From JBFWUM01 sp050247255 (GTDB lineage Bacteria; Acidobacteriota; Vicinamibacteria; Vicinamibacterales; UBA2999): a DNA stretch of 8,391 bases. The translations under genes were made by a program, and so were the position numbers. The notes below the pieces were generated by a model. It did not search any database and was not told the origin of the DNA. It saw nothing but the letters and a program-made list of their open reading frames with translations. This document shows positions 1 through 6,038 of this stretch, piece after piece; within the stretch, counting starts at the first letter, position 1, and every line of letters begins with the position of its first letter. The stretch covers positions 1 through 8,391 of the forward strand of contig JBFWUM010000089.1 of NCBI GenBank assembly GCA_050247255.1, written 5' to 3'.

Positions 1-101
1 ACGTCGAGCACGGCGCCGTCGCGGTAATCGGCGACGAGCCTTGCCTCAACCTCGACGTCTTCGTGCCGGCCCGACCTGAATACGCCGCGCCGCTGGCCTG
101 A
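1..101 (+). CDS. C-terminal end of a possible cupin-domain protein (partial)
   Basis: The frame beginning at base 3 is open from the window edge to a TGA at 99-101 and encodes about 32 residues. These include VIGDEPCLNLDVFVPAR and end in PLA-stop. A short hydrophobic LDVF strand followed by a [SV]PAR/PPR-like segment close to the C-terminus is typical of small single-domain cupins, where this is the last beta strand. That resemblance is the only basis for the call. The gene converges on ureG, with 3 nt between the two stop codons, so it is not part of the urease operon. The start and most of the domain lie outside the window. It could be another small beta-barrel protein, and I am only moderately sure the frame is coding at all. 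Confidence 0.4.
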   Translation, partial: VEHGAVAVIGDEPCLNLDVFVPARPEYAAPLA

Positions 102-111
102 GCCTCAGGCC
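95..111. terminator. Perfect palindrome spanning two convergent stop codons (possible bidirectional terminator)
   Basis: Bases 95-111 read GGCCTGAGCCTCAGGCC, a perfect inverted repeat around base 103. As RNA it can form a 7-bp stem with a 3-nt GCC loop from either strand. It contains the TGA of the plus-strand gene (99-101) and the TGA of ureG on the minus strand (107-105). Both genes therefore end in a GCC-TGA (Ala-stop). No T tract follows on either side, so it is not a canonical intrinsic terminator. It is the only stem-loop candidate at the end of this long operon. A role in stopping transcription or protecting the 3' end is inference. Confidence 0.35.
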
Positions 112-728
112 GCCGCGCCGAGGCCGCCGGTCGCGGCGATGAAGTCAGCCACCTCGGCCACGCCCTTGCCGGCCTTGATGTTGGCGAAGACGAACGGGCG
201 CTCGCCGCGCATCTTCCTCGCGTCGCGGTCCATCACGCCGAGATCGGCGCCAACCAGCGGTGCCAGGTCGATCTTGTTGATCACCAGCAGGTCGGAGCGC
301 GTGATGCCCGGTCCGCCCTTGCGCGGGATCTTGTCGCCGGCCGACACGTCGATGACGTAGATCGTTATGTCCGCCAGCTCGGGCGAAAACGTCGCCGCGA
401 GGTTGTCGCCGCCGCTTTCGATCAGCACGAGGTCGAGGCCGGGGAAGCGCCGGTTCATCTCGGCCACGGCGGCAAGATTGATCGAGGCGTCCTCGCGGAT
501 GGCGGTGTGCGGGCAACCGCCGGTCTCGACACCGAGGATGCGCTCGGGCACCAGCGCGCCGGAGCGCGTGAGGAACTCGGCGTCCTCCTTGGTGTAGATG
601 TCGTTGGTGATGGCGGCGACATTCCAGCGGTCGCGCAGCGTCTTGCACAGCGCATCCATGAGGGCCGTCTTGCCCGAGCCGACCGGGCCGCCGATGCCCA
701 CGCGCAGCGGGCCGTTGCTGGTGTTCAT
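105..728 (-). CDS. ureG: Urease accessory GTPase UreG
   Basis: The gene encodes a 207-residue SIMIBI-class GTPase that powers nickel insertion into apo-urease in the UreD-UreF-UreG complex. The P-loop GPVGSGKT is at residues 14-21. The invariant CPH motif, which binds Ni/Zn at the UreG dimer interface, is at 72-74. ESGGDN (104-109) and the guanine-specificity motif NKID (151-154) are also intact, and the length is normal for the family. The start at 728 is chosen because the family N-terminus (LRVGIGGPVGSGK) follows within a few residues and its ATG overlaps the ureF stop as ATGA. The reading frame stays open far upstream, but that is a shadow of ureF and ureE. This is the last gene of the operon. 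Confidence 0.97.
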   Translation of the reverse strand: MNTSNGPLRVGIGGPVGSGKTALMDALCKTLRDRWNVAAITNDIYTKEDAEFLTRSGALVPERILGVETGGCPHTAIREDASINLAAVAEMNRRFPGLDLVLIESGGDNLAATFSPELADITIYVIDVSAGDKIPRKGGPGITRSDLLVINKIDLAPLVGADLGVMDRDARKMRGERPFVFANIKAGKGVAEVADFIAATGGLGAAA

Positions 729-1423
729 GTGCGGAAGAGCCTCGTGTATTGCGTCTCGTGCAGCATGGCGGCGAGGTCGGCGCCGAGCGCTGCCCCGCCG
801 AGGTCGTCGAGCGTGGCGTCGAGCGCGCCAGCCAGCGTCGCCGCAGCCGTCTCCTCCAGCGCCGCCAGAGTGCGCTGCCCGTCGGTCTGGCCCAGCGGCA
901 CGAGCCGCACGCCGGCGGAGACGAGGTTGGCCGCCAGTGCGTGCAGATAGGCGCCGAGCGCCGCGCGCAGCGGCACACCGTGGCCGGCGGCCGCCACCGC
1001 CACGGCGACCGGGTAGGCCAGCGCCTCGTCCGGCACCTCCGCCAGCAGGCCGTAGGCCGGCGTGTCCCAGGCCGCCCGCGCGGCAAGGCGGAAGGCGGCG
1101 CCCTGCGCCGTCGTCTCCAGCCGCCGTTCGCGCGAGGCCGTCCAGGCCACGGCCAGCGCCGCGACGTGGCGCAGCGCGGCACCGTCGCCCCGCGCCGCCG
1201 CGCGATGAGCTTGGGCGAAGAGGATGGCGTCGTTGCGTCCCGCGCCGTGCGCGAGGATGTCGGCGAGCCAGCCGGCCAGCGTCGTCCGGTCCGTCACGTC
1301 GCCGGCCTCGACCGCCCATTCGAGGCCATGCGAGTAGCTGAACGCGCCGACCGGGAAGGATGGCGACAGCCACGCCATCAGGCGGTACAGCGCGGCGTCG
1401 GTCGTCGGCGTCGCCGGCGTCAT
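725..1423 (-). CDS. ureF: Urease accessory protein UreF
   Basis: The gene encodes 232 residues of the all-helical UreF scaffold, which binds UreD and UreG and acts as the GTPase-regulating part of the urease activation complex in the cytoplasm. The family signature LSPSFPVGAFSYSHGLEW is near residues 19-36. It is followed by an Ala/Arg-rich helical body and a conserved-type C-terminus ending in QYTRLFRT. The N-terminal 10 residues or so before the first helix (ALYRLMAWLSP) are Thr/Pro/Ala-rich and probably disordered. The gene overlaps both neighbours by 4 nt (ATGA at the ureE stop and again at the ureG start), which indicates translational coupling and supports the chosen start at 1423. Confidence 0.96.
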   Translation of the reverse strand: MTPATPTTDAALYRLMAWLSPSFPVGAFSYSHGLEWAVEAGDVTDRTTLAGWLADILAHGAGRNDAILFAQAHRAAARGDGAALRHVAALAVAWTASRERRLETTAQGAAFRLAARAAWDTPAYGLLAEVPDEALAYPVAVAVAAAGHGVPLRAALGAYLHALAANLVSAGVRLVPLGQTDGQRTLAALEETAAATLAGALDATLDDLGGAALGADLAAMLHETQYTRLFRT

Positions 1424-1980
1424 CGGCCGTGGCCGTGCGTATGGCCGTGCGGGCCATGGTGATGATGATCGTGTCCGTGCCCGTGGTCGTGCGGGTGATG
1501 TTGGGCGTCGGCATGATCGGGGGCATGATCGTGGCCATGCACCTGGCCGTGACCATAGGCGCCGCCCTCGGGGTCGAAGGGGGCCGACAGCTCGACCACC
1601 TCGCCGCCGAGGCCGCGCACCATGTCGGCGATGACCGCGTCGGCACGGATGCGCAGCACCTCGCCGGCGAGCTGCACCGGCAGGTGACGGTTGCCGAGGT
1701 GCCAGGCGATGCGGACGAGCTGGGCGCGGTCCCGCGCCCGCAGTTCCATCAGCGCCTCCGGCTTCGCCGCCACCGCGACGACGCGCCCGTCCTCCAGCAC
1801 CAGCCCGTCGCCGTCGCGTAGCGCCGACGCTGCCGGCAGGTCGAGCAGGAAACGCATCCCGCCCTGCCCGTGCATCACCATCCTGCGGCGCGAACGCAGA
1901 TCCCAGTCGAGGCTGACCGTGTCGGCGCGGCGTTCGGCAGGCCAGGTGCCGGCAGCGGCGATGGCGGTGGCGCGCTGCAT
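1420..1980 (-). CDS. ureE: Urease nickel metallochaperone UreE with His-rich tail
   Basis: The gene encodes a 186-residue UreE, the homodimeric nickel carrier that hands Ni to UreG/urease. The N-terminal peptide-binding-like domain covers roughly residues 1-75. The C-terminal metal-binding domain contains WHLGNRHLPVQ (residues 93-103), whose H94 corresponds to the conserved interface nickel ligand. The protein ends in an unusually histidine-dense tail: I count 19 His between residues 144 and 184, mostly as HG, HD and HH repeats with one run of four. Such tails bind several extra Ni ions in some UreE proteins and are absent in others. The start at 1980 lies 1 nt after the ureC stop, so ureC and ureE are probably translationally coupled. 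The next gene, ureF, overlaps by 4 nt. Confidence 0.95.
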   Translation of the reverse strand: MQRATAIAAAGTWPAERRADTVSLDWDLRSRRRMVMHGQGGMRFLLDLPAASALRDGDGLVLEDGRVVAVAAKPEALMELRARDRAQLVRIAWHLGNRHLPVQLAGEVLRIRADAVIADMVRGLGGEVVELSAPFDPEGGAYGHGQVHGHDHAPDHADAQHHPHDHGHGHDHHHHGPHGHTHGHGR

Positions 1981-1981
1981 G

Positions 1982-3694
1982 TCAGAACAGGAAGTAGCGC
2001 TGGGCCATCGCCAGCTCCTTCGCCGGCTCGCAGGTCAGCAGCGTGCCGTCGGCGCGCACCTCGTAGGTCTCGGGGTCGACGCTGACGTCCGGACAGGCGT
2101 CGTTGAGGATCATCGCCTTCTTGCCGATGCCGCCGCGCGTGTTGATCACCGGCAGCAGCGGGCGCGACAGGCCGAGGCGTCCGGCGAGCCCGCCGTCGAG
2201 CGCCGCCTGACTGACAAAGGTGACGGCGCTGCCGGCCAGCGCGCGGCCATAGGCTGCGAACATCGGGCGGTAATGCACCGGCTGCGGCGTCGGTATCGAG
2301 GCATTGGGATCGCCCATCGGCGCGGCGGCGATCGAGCCGCATTTCAGCACCAGGTCGGGCTTCACGCCGAAGAAGGCCGGCGACCACAGTACGATGTCGG
2401 CGAGCTTGCCGACCTCGACGGAGCCGATGTGGCGGTCCATGCCGTGCGCGATCGCCGGATTGATCGTCACCTTGGCGATGTAGCGCCTGACGCGGAAGTT
2501 GTCGTTGTCGCCGCGCTCCTCGGGCAGCCGGCCGCGCTGACGCTTCATCTTGTCGGCGGTCTGGAAGGTGCGGATCAGCACCTCGCCGACGCGCCCCATG
2601 GCCTGGCTGTCGGAGGCGATGATCGAGAAGGCACCGAGGTCGTGCAGGATGTCCTCGGCCGCAATGGTCTCGCGCCGGATGCGGCTCTCGGCGAAGGCGA
2701 CGTCCTCGGGGATGCTGGGATCGAGGTGATGGCACACCATCAGCATGTCGAGGTGCTCGTCCAGCGTGTTCACCGTGAACGGGCGCGTCGGATTGGTCGA
2801 GGAGGGCAGCACGTTGGGCAGGCCGCAGACCCGGATGATGTCCGGCGCATGCCCGCCGCCCGCGCCCTCGGTATGGAAGGCGTGGATGGTGCGGCCCTTG
2901 AAGGCGGCGATGGTGTCCTCGACGAAGCCCGATTCGTTGAGCGTGTCGGTGTGGATCATCACCTGCACGTCGAAGTCGTCAGCGACGCCGAGGCAGCAGT
3001 CGATCGCGGCCGGCGTCGTGCCCCAGTCCTCGTGCAGCTTGAGCGCGCAGGCGCCGGCCCTGACCTGTTCGACCAGTGCCGCCGGCTGGGAGGCGTTGCC
3101 CTTGCCTGCGAAGGCAAGGTTCATCGGGAAGCCCTCGGCCGCCTCGATCATGCGCGCCAGATGCCACGGACCGGGCGTGCAGGTCGTGGCGTTGGTGCCG
3201 GTCGCCGGGCCGGTGCCGCCGCCGAGCATCGTGGTCACGCCGCTCATCAGCGCTTCCTCGATCTGCTGCGGGCAGATGAAATGGATATGGGAATCGAAGG
3301 CGCCGGCGGTGACGATCTTGCCCTCGCCGGCGATGGCCTCCGTGCCGGGCCCGACGATGATGTCGACGCCCGGCTGCACGTCGGGATTGCCGGCCTTGCC
3401 GATGGCGGCGATACGGCCGTCCTTGATGCCGATATCGGCCTTCACGATGCCCCAGTGGTCGACGATCAGCGCATTGGTGATGACGGTGTCGACGGCACCG
3501 CCGGCGCGCGTCGTCTGCGCCTGGCCCATGCCGTCGCGAATGACCTTGCCGCCGCCGAACTTGACCTCCTCGCCGTAGGTCGTCAGGTCGCGCTCGACCT
3601 CGATCACCAGTTCGGTGTCGGCGAGGCGGACGCGGTCGCCCGTCGTGGGGCCGAACATATCGGCGTAGGTGGCGCGCCCGATGCGGACCGGCAT
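1982..3694 (-). CDS. ureC: Urease alpha (catalytic) subunit UreC
   Basis: The gene encodes the 570-residue catalytic subunit of urease, an amidohydrolase-fold enzyme with a two-nickel centre that hydrolyses urea to ammonia and carbamate. The length is standard. Visible catalytic elements are the Ni ligands H136 and H138 in DSHIHFICP, the carbamylated lysine K219 in LKLHEDWG, H248 in VMIHTDTLNESG, H274 in IHAFHTEGAGGGH, and D362 in SDSQAMGRVGE. The mobile flap carries C321 and H322 in MVCHHLD. Positions are one lower than in the Sporosarcina enzyme. I chose the start at 3694 (MPVRIGRATYADMFGPTTGD), 22 codons inside the longest open frame. It matches family N-termini and has an AGGGAG Shine-Dalgarno 8 nt upstream. 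No key residue is missing, so the enzyme is predicted to be active. Confidence 0.98.
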   Translation of the reverse strand: MPVRIGRATYADMFGPTTGDRVRLADTELVIEVERDLTTYGEEVKFGGGKVIRDGMGQAQTTRAGGAVDTVITNALIVDHWGIVKADIGIKDGRIAAIGKAGNPDVQPGVDIIVGPGTEAIAGEGKIVTAGAFDSHIHFICPQQIEEALMSGVTTMLGGGTGPATGTNATTCTPGPWHLARMIEAAEGFPMNLAFAGKGNASQPAALVEQVRAGACALKLHEDWGTTPAAIDCCLGVADDFDVQVMIHTDTLNESGFVEDTIAAFKGRTIHAFHTEGAGGGHAPDIIRVCGLPNVLPSSTNPTRPFTVNTLDEHLDMLMVCHHLDPSIPEDVAFAESRIRRETIAAEDILHDLGAFSIIASDSQAMGRVGEVLIRTFQTADKMKRQRGRLPEERGDNDNFRVRRYIAKVTINPAIAHGMDRHIGSVEVGKLADIVLWSPAFFGVKPDLVLKCGSIAAAPMGDPNASIPTPQPVHYRPMFAAYGRALAGSAVTFVSQAALDGGLAGRLGLSRPLLPVINTRGGIGKKAMILNDACPDVSVDPETYEVRADGTLLTCEPAKELAMAQRYFLF

Positions 3695-3702
3695 GACGTC
3701 GT

Positions 3703-3708
3703 CTCCCT
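3703..3708 (-). promoter_or_regulatory. Ribosome binding site of ureC
   Basis: On the minus strand AGGGAG lies 8 nt upstream of the ATG at 3694. It is fused to the ureB stop codon (TGAGGGAG). It decides the ureC start in favour of 3694 over the in-frame ATG at 3760, which lies inside ureB and has no family homology downstream of it. Confidence 0.7.
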
Positions 3709-4016
3709 CAGTCGAGCTTGCCCATGACGGCCTGCGTGAACCCCCATACCGCGCGCGCACCGCGATAGGGCACGAGGCGCACCTCGCGCGTCTGCCCCGG
3801 CTCGAAGCGCACCGCCGTTCCCGCGGGAATGTCGAGGCGCTGGCCGCGCGCCCTGGCGCGGTCGAAGGACAGGGCGCCGTTGGTCTCGGCGAAATGGTAG
3901 TGGCTGCCGACCTGGATCGGCCGGTCGCCGGTGTTGGCGACCGTCAGCACCGTCACCGGCAGGCCGGCATTCAATTCGATCTCGCCCGCGGCGGGGAAGA
4001 CTTCACCCGGGATCAT
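3708..4016 (-). CDS. ureB: Urease beta subunit UreB
   Basis: The gene encodes a 102-residue non-catalytic structural subunit of the three-subunit bacterial urease. It packs against UreA and UreC and serves as a docking surface for the accessory complex. Family hallmarks are the N-terminal MIPGEVFPA, the segment GDRPIQVGSHYHFAETN (residues 30-46), VRFEPGQTREVRLVPY (69-84) and the C-terminal GFTQAVMG. The start at 4016 is set by this N-terminus and by a GGAGAGG ribosome binding site just upstream. A longer in-frame start at 4043 would reach into the repeat element and has no homology. The gap of 13 nt to ureC contains the ureC ribosome binding site. Unusually, ureB is separated from ureA by 154 nt holding an inverted-repeat element. 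Confidence 0.97.
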   Translation of the reverse strand: MIPGEVFPAAGEIELNAGLPVTVLTVANTGDRPIQVGSHYHFAETNGALSFDRARARGQRLDIPAGTAVRFEPGQTREVRLVPYRGARAVWGFTQAVMGKLD

Positions 4017-4019
4017 TCG

Positions 4020-4026
4020 CCTCTCC
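4020..4026 (-). promoter_or_regulatory. Ribosome binding site of ureB
   Basis: GGAGAGG on the minus strand, with its GGAG core 6 nt ahead of the ATG at 4016. It lies just outside the inverted-repeat element, so ureB keeps its own translation signal even though it is no longer adjacent to ureA. Confidence 0.65.
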
Positions 4027-4037
4027 GCATTTGACGC

Positions 4038-4154
4038 CCTCATCCTTCGACAGGCCCAGGATGAGGACTATTGGTAACGGTCGCGCTGACGGACGCATCC
4101 CAGGGCCGCGCTGCCAATACCAAGTCCTCATCCTGAGCCTGTCGAAGGATGGGG
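4038..4154. repeat. REPIN-like element: two inverted ~31-bp repeats with a 55-bp spacer
   Basis: Arm 1 (4038-4068) and the reverse complement of arm 2 (4124-4154) match at 29 of 31 positions, with the shared core CCTTCGACAGGC(T/C)CAGGATGAGG. Each arm is itself an imperfect hairpin, CCTCATCC..GGATGAGG. The similarity extends a little into the spacer (TTGGTA on both sides, offset by 2 nt). Two inverted REP-like units around a short spacer is the layout of REPIN/BIME elements, which are spread by RAYT-type transposases encoded elsewhere. From memory, this core is common between genes in several alphaproteobacterial genomes. It fills nearly the whole 154-nt gap between ureA and ureB. In the transcript it would fold into a long stem and could cause partial termination or alter mRNA stability within the operon. 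Confidence 0.8.
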
Positions 4155-4170
4155 ACCGCACCGGATGTCC

Positions 4171-4473
4171 CTATCGTATCGGATCGTGGACGGTGACGAG
4201 CTTGGTGCCGTCGGGAAACGTCGCCTCGACCTGCACGTCGTGCAGCATCTCGGCGATGCCCTCCATCACCTGCGCGCGCGTCACGACATGCGCCCCGGCC
4301 TCCATGAGGTCGGCGACCGAGCGACCGTCCCGCGCACCCTCCATGACGAAGTCGCTGATCAGCGCCACCGCCTCCGGGTAGTTGAGCTTCACCCCGCGCT
4401 CGAGGCGCTTGCGCGCCACGATTGCGGCCATGGCGATCAGCAGCTTGTCCTTCTCGCGCGGCGTCAGGTTCAT
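4171..4473 (-). CDS. ureA: Urease gamma subunit UreA
   Basis: The gene encodes exactly 100 residues, the usual length of the small structural subunit of urease, from MNLTPREKDKLLIAMAA to the family-typical ending KLVTVHDPIR. Other recognisable segments are RKRLERGVKLNYPEAVALI (residues 21-39) and HVVTRAQVMEGIAEMLHDVQ. The start at 4473 is set by the family N-terminus and by a GGAGG/GGGGAA ribosome binding site. The in-frame extension upstream to 4635 is a shadow of ureD. The gene follows ureD after 22 nt. It is followed by the inverted-repeat element rather than directly by ureB. Confidence 0.97.
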   Translation of the reverse strand: MNLTPREKDKLLIAMAAIVARKRLERGVKLNYPEAVALISDFVMEGARDGRSVADLMEAGAHVVTRAQVMEGIAEMLHDVQVEATFPDGTKLVTVHDPIR

Positions 4474-4482
4474 GCCGCTTCC

Positions 4483-4487
4483 CCTCC
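4483..4487 (-). promoter_or_regulatory. Ribosome binding site of ureA
   Basis: GGAGG on the minus strand, 9 nt before the ATG at 4473, within a purine-rich run (GGGGGAGGGGAA). It fills the short gap after the ureD stop and fixes the ureA start. Confidence 0.7.
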
Positions 4488-4495
4488 CCCGTCCA

Positions 4496-5365
4496 TCAGC
4501 ACAACCATACGCGCGGCAGCGGGGCGCCGTCGCGCAGGCAAGCAAGCAGCAGCAGCAGGTCGTGGCGCAGCGCGGCACCGTGTGGCGCCAGCAGGCGAGC
4601 GACGAGGATGCCGTCCCAGGCGCTTGCCGCGCCACGGCCGGCGATGCCGCCGAGCGTCCGGCGCACGGCCTCGAGGCGTGCCCCGCTGTCCGGCGCCGCC
4701 AGCAGCACCGTCGCCACGGCGCGCGCGCCGCCGGCGATGGCCGGGCGCCGCTGCGCCGCGGCGATGTCGCCGTCGATGTGCAGCCGGTCGGCCCATATCG
4801 GCCGGCCGTCGCGGCGGAGGCTCAGGCCCTCGTCGATGCAACCGGAGACGACGCTCTCGCCACGCGCCGTGCGGCCGAAGACGATCGCCTCGACGGCCAG
4901 CAGGCGGGCATCGGCGGCGATGTCGGCGACGAGCGATCGGCGCAGGCGCGCGCGGTCGAACATGATCGCTTCCTGCGGCAGCCACTCGGCCGAGGCAGCC
5001 GGCCCCACGCTCAGCGTCGTGGCGACCACGGCGTCGCCGCCCGAGGACCGGTAGACCTTCTCGGCCGCCTGGGTGGTCACAGCCGCGCGGGAGCCCGTCG
5101 CCCAGTCGACCCGGACCGCGAACCTGTCGCCGCCCGTGAGGCCGCCGGCGGAATTGATCAGCACGGCCTCCGGCACGGCCGCCACCGTCGGGCGCGGCAG
5201 CCGCAGTTGCAACGCGCCCGAGCGGAAGCGGCGCAGCGCCCGCGTGACGCCGCCGGCCGCCGCGAAGCCGAGGGCGACAGCCCCCTCGCTGCGCTGGAGC
5301 GCCGCCGCGCCGTCGCCTGCCGGGTACGGTGCGGTCGGCTCAGACCGTGAGGTGGCGGCGGACAT
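4496..5365 (-). CDS. ureD: Urease accessory protein UreD (UreH)
   Basis: The gene encodes 289 residues of UreD, the beta-helical accessory protein that binds apo-urease and, with UreF and UreG, passes nickel to the active site. Recognisable family segments are INSAGGLTGGDRF (residues 70-82), TTQAAEKVYRS (97-107), EWLPQEAIMFDRARL (127-141), VFGRTARGE (162-170) and the terminal LPRVWLC. The first 25 residues or so are low-complexity and not conserved. No other usable start lies between 5365 and the conserved region, so I keep the ATG at 5365. That start makes the gene overlap urtE by 26 nt, with only a weak GAGG upstream, consistent with coupling to urtE translation. ureD is the link between the transporter and enzyme halves of the operon. 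Confidence 0.93.
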   Translation of the reverse strand: MSAATSRSEPTAPYPAGDGAAALQRSEGAVALGFAAAGGVTRALRRFRSGALQLRLPRPTVAAVPEAVLINSAGGLTGGDRFAVRVDWATGSRAAVTTQAAEKVYRSSGGDAVVATTLSVGPAASAEWLPQEAIMFDRARLRRSLVADIAADARLLAVEAIVFGRTARGESVVSGCIDEGLSLRRDGRPIWADRLHIDGDIAAAQRRPAIAGGARAVATVLLAAPDSGARLEAVRRTLGGIAGRGAASAWDGILVARLLAPHGAALRHDLLLLLACLRDGAPLPRVWLC

Positions 5366-6035
5366 CGGCCTCGACCATGTCGGCGCGTGCCCCGCTCATC
5401 ACGATCTCACCCCGGTCCATCACCGCGAAACTGTCGGCGAGGTCGCGGGCGAAGTCGAAATACTGCTCGACCAGAAGAATGGCCATGTCACCCCGATCGC
5501 GCAGCAGAGCGACTACGCGCTCGATATCCTTGATGATCGAAGGCTGGATGCCTTCCGTCGGCTCGTCAAGCACGAGCAGGCGGGGACGCGTGACCAGCGC
5601 CCGGGCGATGGCAAGCTGCTGCTGCTGGCCACCCGACAGGTCGCCGCCGCGGCGCTTAAGCATGTCCTTGAGGACAGGGAACAGCGTGAAGATCTCGTCC
5701 GGGATGCTCCGTTCGCGGCGCGGCAGCGGGGCGAAGCCGGTCTCGAGGTTCTCGCGCACGCTGAGCAGCGGAAAGATCTCGCGGCCCTGCGGCACGTAGG
5801 CGACGCCGCGCCGGGCACGGTCATGGGGCGCCAGACGCGTGAGTTCGACGCCGTCGAGCGTCACCGAGCCGGACGTCACCGGATGCTGGCCGACGATGGC
5901 ACGCAACAGGCTGGTCTTGCCGACGCCGTTGCGGCCGAGCAAGCAGGTCACGGCGCCCTGGGCGGCGGAGATGGAAACGCCGCGCAATGCCTGGGCGGCG
6001 CCGTAGAACAGGTCGATGGTGCGGGCTTCGAGCAT
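5340..6035 (-). CDS. urtE: Urea ABC transporter ATP-binding protein UrtE
   Basis: The gene encodes a 231-residue LivF-family ATPase, one of the two nucleotide-binding subunits of the urea importer on the cytoplasmic face of the membrane. The Walker A motif GRNGVGKT is at residues 34-41, the Q-loop VPQGREIF at 81-88, the signature LSGGQQQQLAIAR at 133-145, and Walker B LLVLDEPTEGIQPS at 153-166. LLVEQYFDFA follows at 187-196. The LDEPTEGIQPSIIKDI segment and the N-terminus MLEARTIDLFYG resemble UrtE more closely than amino-acid LivF proteins. The gene lies 3 nt after urtD, and its last 26 nt overlap the start of ureD. Placement next to urease genes supports urea as the substrate. Confidence 0.95.
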   Translation of the reverse strand: MLEARTIDLFYGAAQALRGVSISAAQGAVTCLLGRNGVGKTSLLRAIVGQHPVTSGSVTLDGVELTRLAPHDRARRGVAYVPQGREIFPLLSVRENLETGFAPLPRRERSIPDEIFTLFPVLKDMLKRRGGDLSGGQQQQLAIARALVTRPRLLVLDEPTEGIQPSIIKDIERVVALLRDRGDMAILLVEQYFDFARDLADSFAVMDRGEIVMSGARADMVEADVRRHLTV

Positions 6036-6038
6036 CGC

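Noticed and set aside
1426..1551. His-codon repeats as a tandem DNA repeat or satellite
   Set aside because: The repetition follows the His-Gly/His-Asp protein tail of UreE in frame and shows no fixed repeat unit at the DNA level.
105..1646. Possible ureE-ureF-ureG fusion protein of 513 residues in one frame
   Set aside because: Only the last 207 codons resemble UreG. The upstream part is Arg/Ala-rich out-of-frame translation of ureF and ureE, which are intact in their own frames.
1691..3727. Plus-strand open frame of 678 codons opposite ureE/ureC
   Set aside because: Its product is rich in Arg, Ala, Asp, His and Gly with no recognisable domain. It lies exactly opposite a fully conserved ureC, and long antisense frames are expected in GC-rich genes.
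3695..3760. N-terminal extension of UreC starting at 3760
   Set aside because: The 22 extra residues read through ureB and are not UreC-like. The AGGGAG site and family N-terminus support 3694.
4038..4154. Repeat pair as a start of a CRISPR array
   Set aside because: There are only two copies, in inverted rather than direct orientation, with internal palindromes and no cas genes nearby.
4031..4381. Small plus-strand ORF of 116 codons across the repeat element and ureA
   Set aside because: Its sequence comes from the inverted repeat plus the antisense of ureA, with no convincing ribosome binding site or domain.
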